Under the pieces are notes generated by a model. It saw only the letters and a program-made list of their open reading frames with translations, did no database searches and was not told the origin of the DNA. Shown piece by piece: positions 4,978-6,658 of a stretch of DNA of 6,658 nucleotides. This stretch comes from Methanobacteriota archaeon. GTDB taxonomy: Archaea; Hydrothermarchaeota; Hydrothermarchaeia; Hydrothermarchaeales; JAADFM01. The DNA is taken from contig JAADFM010000019.1 of assembly GCA_013152845.1 (NCBI GenBank), positions 1 to 6,658 on the forward strand, given 5' to 3'. Position 1 is the stretch's first letter. Each line of letters opens with the position of its first letter. Position numbers and translations under genes: made by a program.

Positions 4978-6083
4978 TATCCGAAAAGGTAGGGCATCTT
5001 CTGTTTGATGAAACTCTCGGCCTCGAACTCGTTGCTGCCCACCCCGATGTAGATTACGAAGGGGCCTTTCTGGACTATGGTCGCTATATAGACCCCCGCG
5101 GAGGTCTGCTTGAACAGGACATCAAGGGTCTTCCCGTCCATCTGGAGGGTCTTGGCCTTGGTCATGGCGTCTCCGCTGCGGGATATCTTGCCTTCCAGCT
5201 CCTGGAGGAAGTCGGATGCCTCGAGTTCCGAGCGGTATTTGAAGACATAGACGCTGCCCGCCGGGGTGGAATAGGTGGCCATGGCAGCGGACTCGTAGGC
5301 AGGAGATGAGGGGAACTTCAGGTCATACTGATATACAGCCGAGCTCACAGAGGAGACGCTCCCGCCGTCGGGGAGGACGTCTTCCGGGGCGGTTGACGGT
5401 GACTGGAAGTCCACGGTCTTCGAGACGGTGGTGGATGTCCCGGCCTCTACCTCCCCGATGTCCAGGAAGATGTCCGGCATGTTCTGGATTATGAAATCCT
5501 CTACCCCGAACTCGTTGACGTTGAAGGTCAGGAAATATATGAAAACGCCTTTTTTGATATAGGTGCCCAGGTATTCGTTGTACTTGTACCTGTGGTAGAC
5601 CTCGTGGGAACTGTCCCCCAGGGTCAGGGTCTTGGGAGTTAGCCTCTCGTCCTGGGTGGCCAGTTTCTCCTCGATGGCCTTGAAGAAGTAGTCCGCATCC
5701 TGGACCCCCTTGAATCTAAGGACATATATGGTCCCGACCGGGTTCACGTATATCCCCTTGATGCCGGAGTCGTATCCCCCGGTCTTTGATGGCAGATTCA
5801 GTGTGAAGTAGTCCTGGTCTGTGAGGTCCTTTACCTTGTCTGCACCGGGAGGAAGGACCAGGGATGACGGGGTGGACGGGTCAGCGAAGAACGCCCCGGG
5901 TCCCGGGGTGGGTGCCGGAGGCGGTGGCGATGTGACCACAGGTGGGGATGTGGTCGCCGGTGGAAGGGTGGTCGCAGGTGCCGTGGTGGCCACAGGAGGA
6001 CCTGCAGTCTCCTGCTGCCCCCCGCCGCAGCCGGAAAGCAGCGCCAGAATCACCATTACCCCCAGGACCTTTACCTTCATCAT
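4977..6083 (-). CDS. Secreted lipoprotein with Thr/Pro linker and two tandem domains
   Basis: This 368-residue protein begins with a lipoprotein signal peptide: K3 and K5, a hydrophobic core (6-16) and lipobox LSGC with C19 as the anchor. A Thr/Pro-rich linker (26-63) follows, then two related domains of about 135 residues (74-207 and 235-368). No family is recognised. The protein should be tethered to the outer face of the membrane, with the linker lifting the paired domains into the S-layer space. No N-x-S/T sequon occurs, so any glycosylation would be on the linker hydroxyls. The start could be the first or second of two adjacent ATGs; the second (6080) has better spacing to the GGGGTGA site. 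It has its own promoter, overlapped by a palindrome, and lies between the S-layer gene and the glycan operon. Confidence 0.87.
   Translation of the reverse strand: MMKVKVLGVMVILALLSGCGGGQQETAGPPVATTAPATTLPPATTSPPVVTSPPPPAPTPGPGAFFADPSTPSSLVLPPGADKVKDLTDQDYFTLNLPSKTGGYDSGIKGIYVNPVGTIYVLRFKGVQDADYFFKAIEEKLATQDERLTPKTLTLGDSSHEVYHRYKYNEYLGTYIKKGVFIYFLTFNVNEFGVEDFIIQNMPDIFLDIGEVEAGTSTTVSKTVDFQSPSTAPEDVLPDGGSVSSVSSAVYQYDLKFPSSPAYESAAMATYSTPAGSVYVFKYRSELEASDFLQELEGKISRSGDAMTKAKTLQMDGKTLDVLFKQTSAGVYIATIVQKGPFVIYIGVGSNEFEAESFIKQKMPYLFG
4980..5864 (-). repeat. Tandem domain duplication in the lipoprotein
   Basis: Copy 1 (residues 74-207, bases 5463-5864) and copy 2 (235-368, bases 4980-5381) share an ordered set of blocks. 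These are LVLPPGADKV / VLPDGGSV, VNPVGTIYVLRFKG / STPAGSVYVFKYRS, DADYFFKAIEEKL / EASDFLQELEGKI, KKGVFIYFLTFNVNEFGVEDFI / QKGPFVIYIGVGSNEFEAESFI (in part), and QNMPDIF / QKMPYLF. The pattern of beta strands and one amphipathic helix suggests two copies of one small alpha/beta fold. DNA identity is low, so the duplication is old. Confidence 0.85.
5895..6008 (-). repeat. Low-complexity Thr/Pro linker coding region
   Basis: Residues 26-63 of the lipoprotein are mostly Thr, Pro, Ala, Val and Ser, with irregular short units such as ATTLPPATTSPPV and a run of four prolines (53-56). Such linkers are commonly extended, cell-wall-spanning and O-glycosylated in archaea; glycosylation here is inferred. 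Confidence 0.75.
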
Positions 6084-6109
6084 ATCTCACCCCTTTCTTA
6101 GGGTGATAT
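6082..6109 (-). promoter_or_regulatory. Imperfect palindrome over the predicted transcription start (possible operator)
   Basis: On the minus strand ATATCACCC and GGGTGAGATAT flank an eight-base spacer (TAAGAAAG). The core arms TCACCC/GGGTGA are perfect; one arm carries an extra two bases before its ATAT end. The predicted transcription start, about 25 bases below the TATA centre, falls in or beside the spacer. The left arm is therefore probably not transcribed, and the palindrome is better placed as a DNA site for a dimeric repressor than as an RNA hairpin. If initiation is further upstream, it would instead mask the ribosome binding site. Confidence 0.4.
6087..6093 (-). promoter_or_regulatory. 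Shine-Dalgarno site of the lipoprotein gene
   Basis: GGGGTGA ends three bases before the first ATG (6083) and six bases before the second (6080). The second spacing is the more usual, so the translated start may be the second methionine, giving a 367-residue product with an equally good signal peptide. Confidence 0.7.
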
Positions 6110-6120
6110 TCAATCCTGTA

Positions 6121-6136
6121 CCATATAAGGGTTTCG
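6121..6136 (-). promoter_or_regulatory. Archaeal BRE/TATA promoter of the lipoprotein gene
   Basis: The minus strand reads CGAAACCCTTATATGG: a BRE-like CGAAAC next to a TATA box CTTATATGG centred near 6125. Initiation about 25 bases downstream would be near 6100 and give a leader of some 16-20 bases that carries the GGGGTGA site. It is separated from the S-layer terminator by a few bases, giving the lipoprotein independent transcription. Confidence 0.75.
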
Positions 6137-6150
6137 AAAAAAGAGTCAAG

Positions 6151-6188
6151 AAAGAAAAAGAAAAAAGAGAGAAGGCAAAAAGCCTTCT
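6151..6188 (-). terminator. Hairpin plus T-tract terminator after the S-layer gene
   Basis: Directly after the S-layer stop codon the minus strand reads AGAAGGC-TTTTT-GCCTTCT (6170-6188), a perfect 7-bp stem with a T5 loop. A pyrimidine run with T6, T5 and T3 tracts (6151-6169) follows. Archaeal termination mainly needs the T tract; the hairpin may also protect the 3' end of an abundant mRNA. A further T6 tract lies at about 6137-6142. Confidence 0.8.
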
Positions 6189-6658
6189 TCAAAGGGCGTC
6201 TGCCAGTGCCTGGGCAGCGGCAGCGGTCTCATCCCTGGTCTTGCCAGCGACTATGATGCTGGTGAAGCCAGAGGCAGGTGCATCAGAGATGACCTCGATG
6301 TCACCATCGCTGGCGTACCAGTCCACAGTGGAGTCGCCGGACTCGACAAGGGCCGCTACCAGGGCGTTGGCCACGGGGCCGCCGATCAGGACGTGGTTCA
6401 TGCTCGAGGAAGCAGTATCCTCATCCACGATGTCCAGGGTCGGACCCTCGGAAGCGGTACCGCCGCCTGCAGTCACGGTGATCTTCGTGCTGCCGGTTTT
6501 CAGGAAGCCACTTCCTGGCTTGGTGGTCCCCTTGAGGGTCGAGCCGCTGGCAACCGTTGCACTCTTCTTCCTCAGGATGTCGACCTCTTTGGCGAGGGAG
6601 AAGTCCAGCTGGAACTCTGTCCCGGGAAGGTCAATCTTGTCGTCGCGAACCATGCTGA
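6189..6658 (-). CDS. S-layer protein, C-terminal part (5' end outside the window)
   Basis: The frame is open to the right edge: the codons before the Met at 6653 encode Ser and continue, so this is the tail of a larger gene, not a 154-residue protein. The last 70 residues follow the pattern I recall for the C-terminal domain of methanogen-type S-layer proteins (Pfam S_layer_C): HVLIGGPVAN, then LVESGDSTVDWY, SDGDIEVI, and IIVAGKTRDETAAAAQALAD at the C-terminus. The protein would form the crystalline outer coat. The upstream part is Thr/Ser/Gly-rich and beta-like. No N-x-S/T sequon is visible in this piece. Strong codon preference and the tight terminator fit a highly expressed gene. No membrane segment is present at the C-terminus, so anchoring must occur elsewhere in the protein or through assembly. 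Confidence 0.85.
   Translation of the reverse strand, partial: SMVRDDKIDLPGTEFQLDFSLAKEVDILRKKSATVASGSTLKGTTKPGSGFLKTGSTKITVTAGGGTASEGPTLDIVDEDTASSSMNHVLIGGPVANALVAALVESGDSTVDWYASDGDIEVISDAPASGFTSIIVAGKTRDETAAAAQALADAL

Noticed and set aside
5905..6008. Possible CRISPR-like or minisatellite repeat
   Set aside because: The repeated GTGG/CCACC pattern is irregular, in frame, and explained by Thr/Pro codons of the lipoprotein stalk.
5881..6192. A 103-codon minus-strand frame beginning in the terminator region
   Set aside because: It starts in the S-layer hairpin and T tract (hence its Phe run) and reads the lipoprotein gene in the wrong frame.
1..6658. Insertion sequences, tRNAs, rRNAs, integrase or attachment sites
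   Set aside because: I saw no transposase-like protein, terminal inverted repeats, tRNA-like cloverleaf or rRNA segment; the window is nearly all assigned coding sequence.

Overview
The window reads entirely on the minus strand and looks archaeal. The right edge holds the C-terminal end of a methanogen-type S-layer protein. Two upstream regions fit archaeal BRE/TATA promoters, a hairpin with a long T tract follows the S-layer gene, and ribosome binding sites match the archaeal GGAGGTGA consensus. Two lipoproteins and two archaeal-style oligosaccharide repeat-unit polymerases complete a cell-envelope locus. The DNA is GC-rich and arginine is often encoded by AGG, so long spurious ORFs appear on the plus strand. 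A GC-rich, possibly thermophilic euryarchaeal lineage is my guess; the sequence does not fix the lineage.

Layout in transcription order (right to left): (1) the 3' part of an S-layer gene ends at 6189, followed by a hairpin/T-tract terminator. (2) A clear BRE/TATA promoter, overlapped by an imperfect palindrome, drives a 368-residue lipoprotein with a Thr/Pro linker and two tandem copies of a domain of about 135 residues. (3) After a 38-bp gap containing a weak TATA-like element placed for a leaderless transcript, a tightly packed operon starts at 4938. It encodes a four-helix membrane protein made of two 103-residue repeats, a DUF4330-like single-pass protein, a polymerase-like multi-pass protein with three 20-residue N-terminal repeats, a GT4 glycosyltransferase with a TTG start, a second diverged polymerase paralogue, and the start of another lipoprotein that runs off the left edge. 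Junctions in this operon are overlaps of 17, 4, 38 and 19 bp or a 4-bp gap.

Functionally the locus looks like a small surface-glycan module beside the S-layer gene. A cytoplasmic GT4 enzyme would add a sugar to a lipid-linked glycan, and one or both polymerase-like proteins would polymerise or transfer repeat units on the outer face. The duplicated membrane protein, the DUF4330-like protein and the lipoproteins would be accessory or structural. No flippase, oligosaccharyltransferase, tRNA, rRNA, CRISPR array or transposable element is visible. Apart from short intergenic stretches at 2232-2235, 4939-4976 and 6084-6188, the window is entirely coding. The most unusual points are the co-operonic polymerase paralogues, the several independent internal duplications, and two adjacent genes that I do not recognise.
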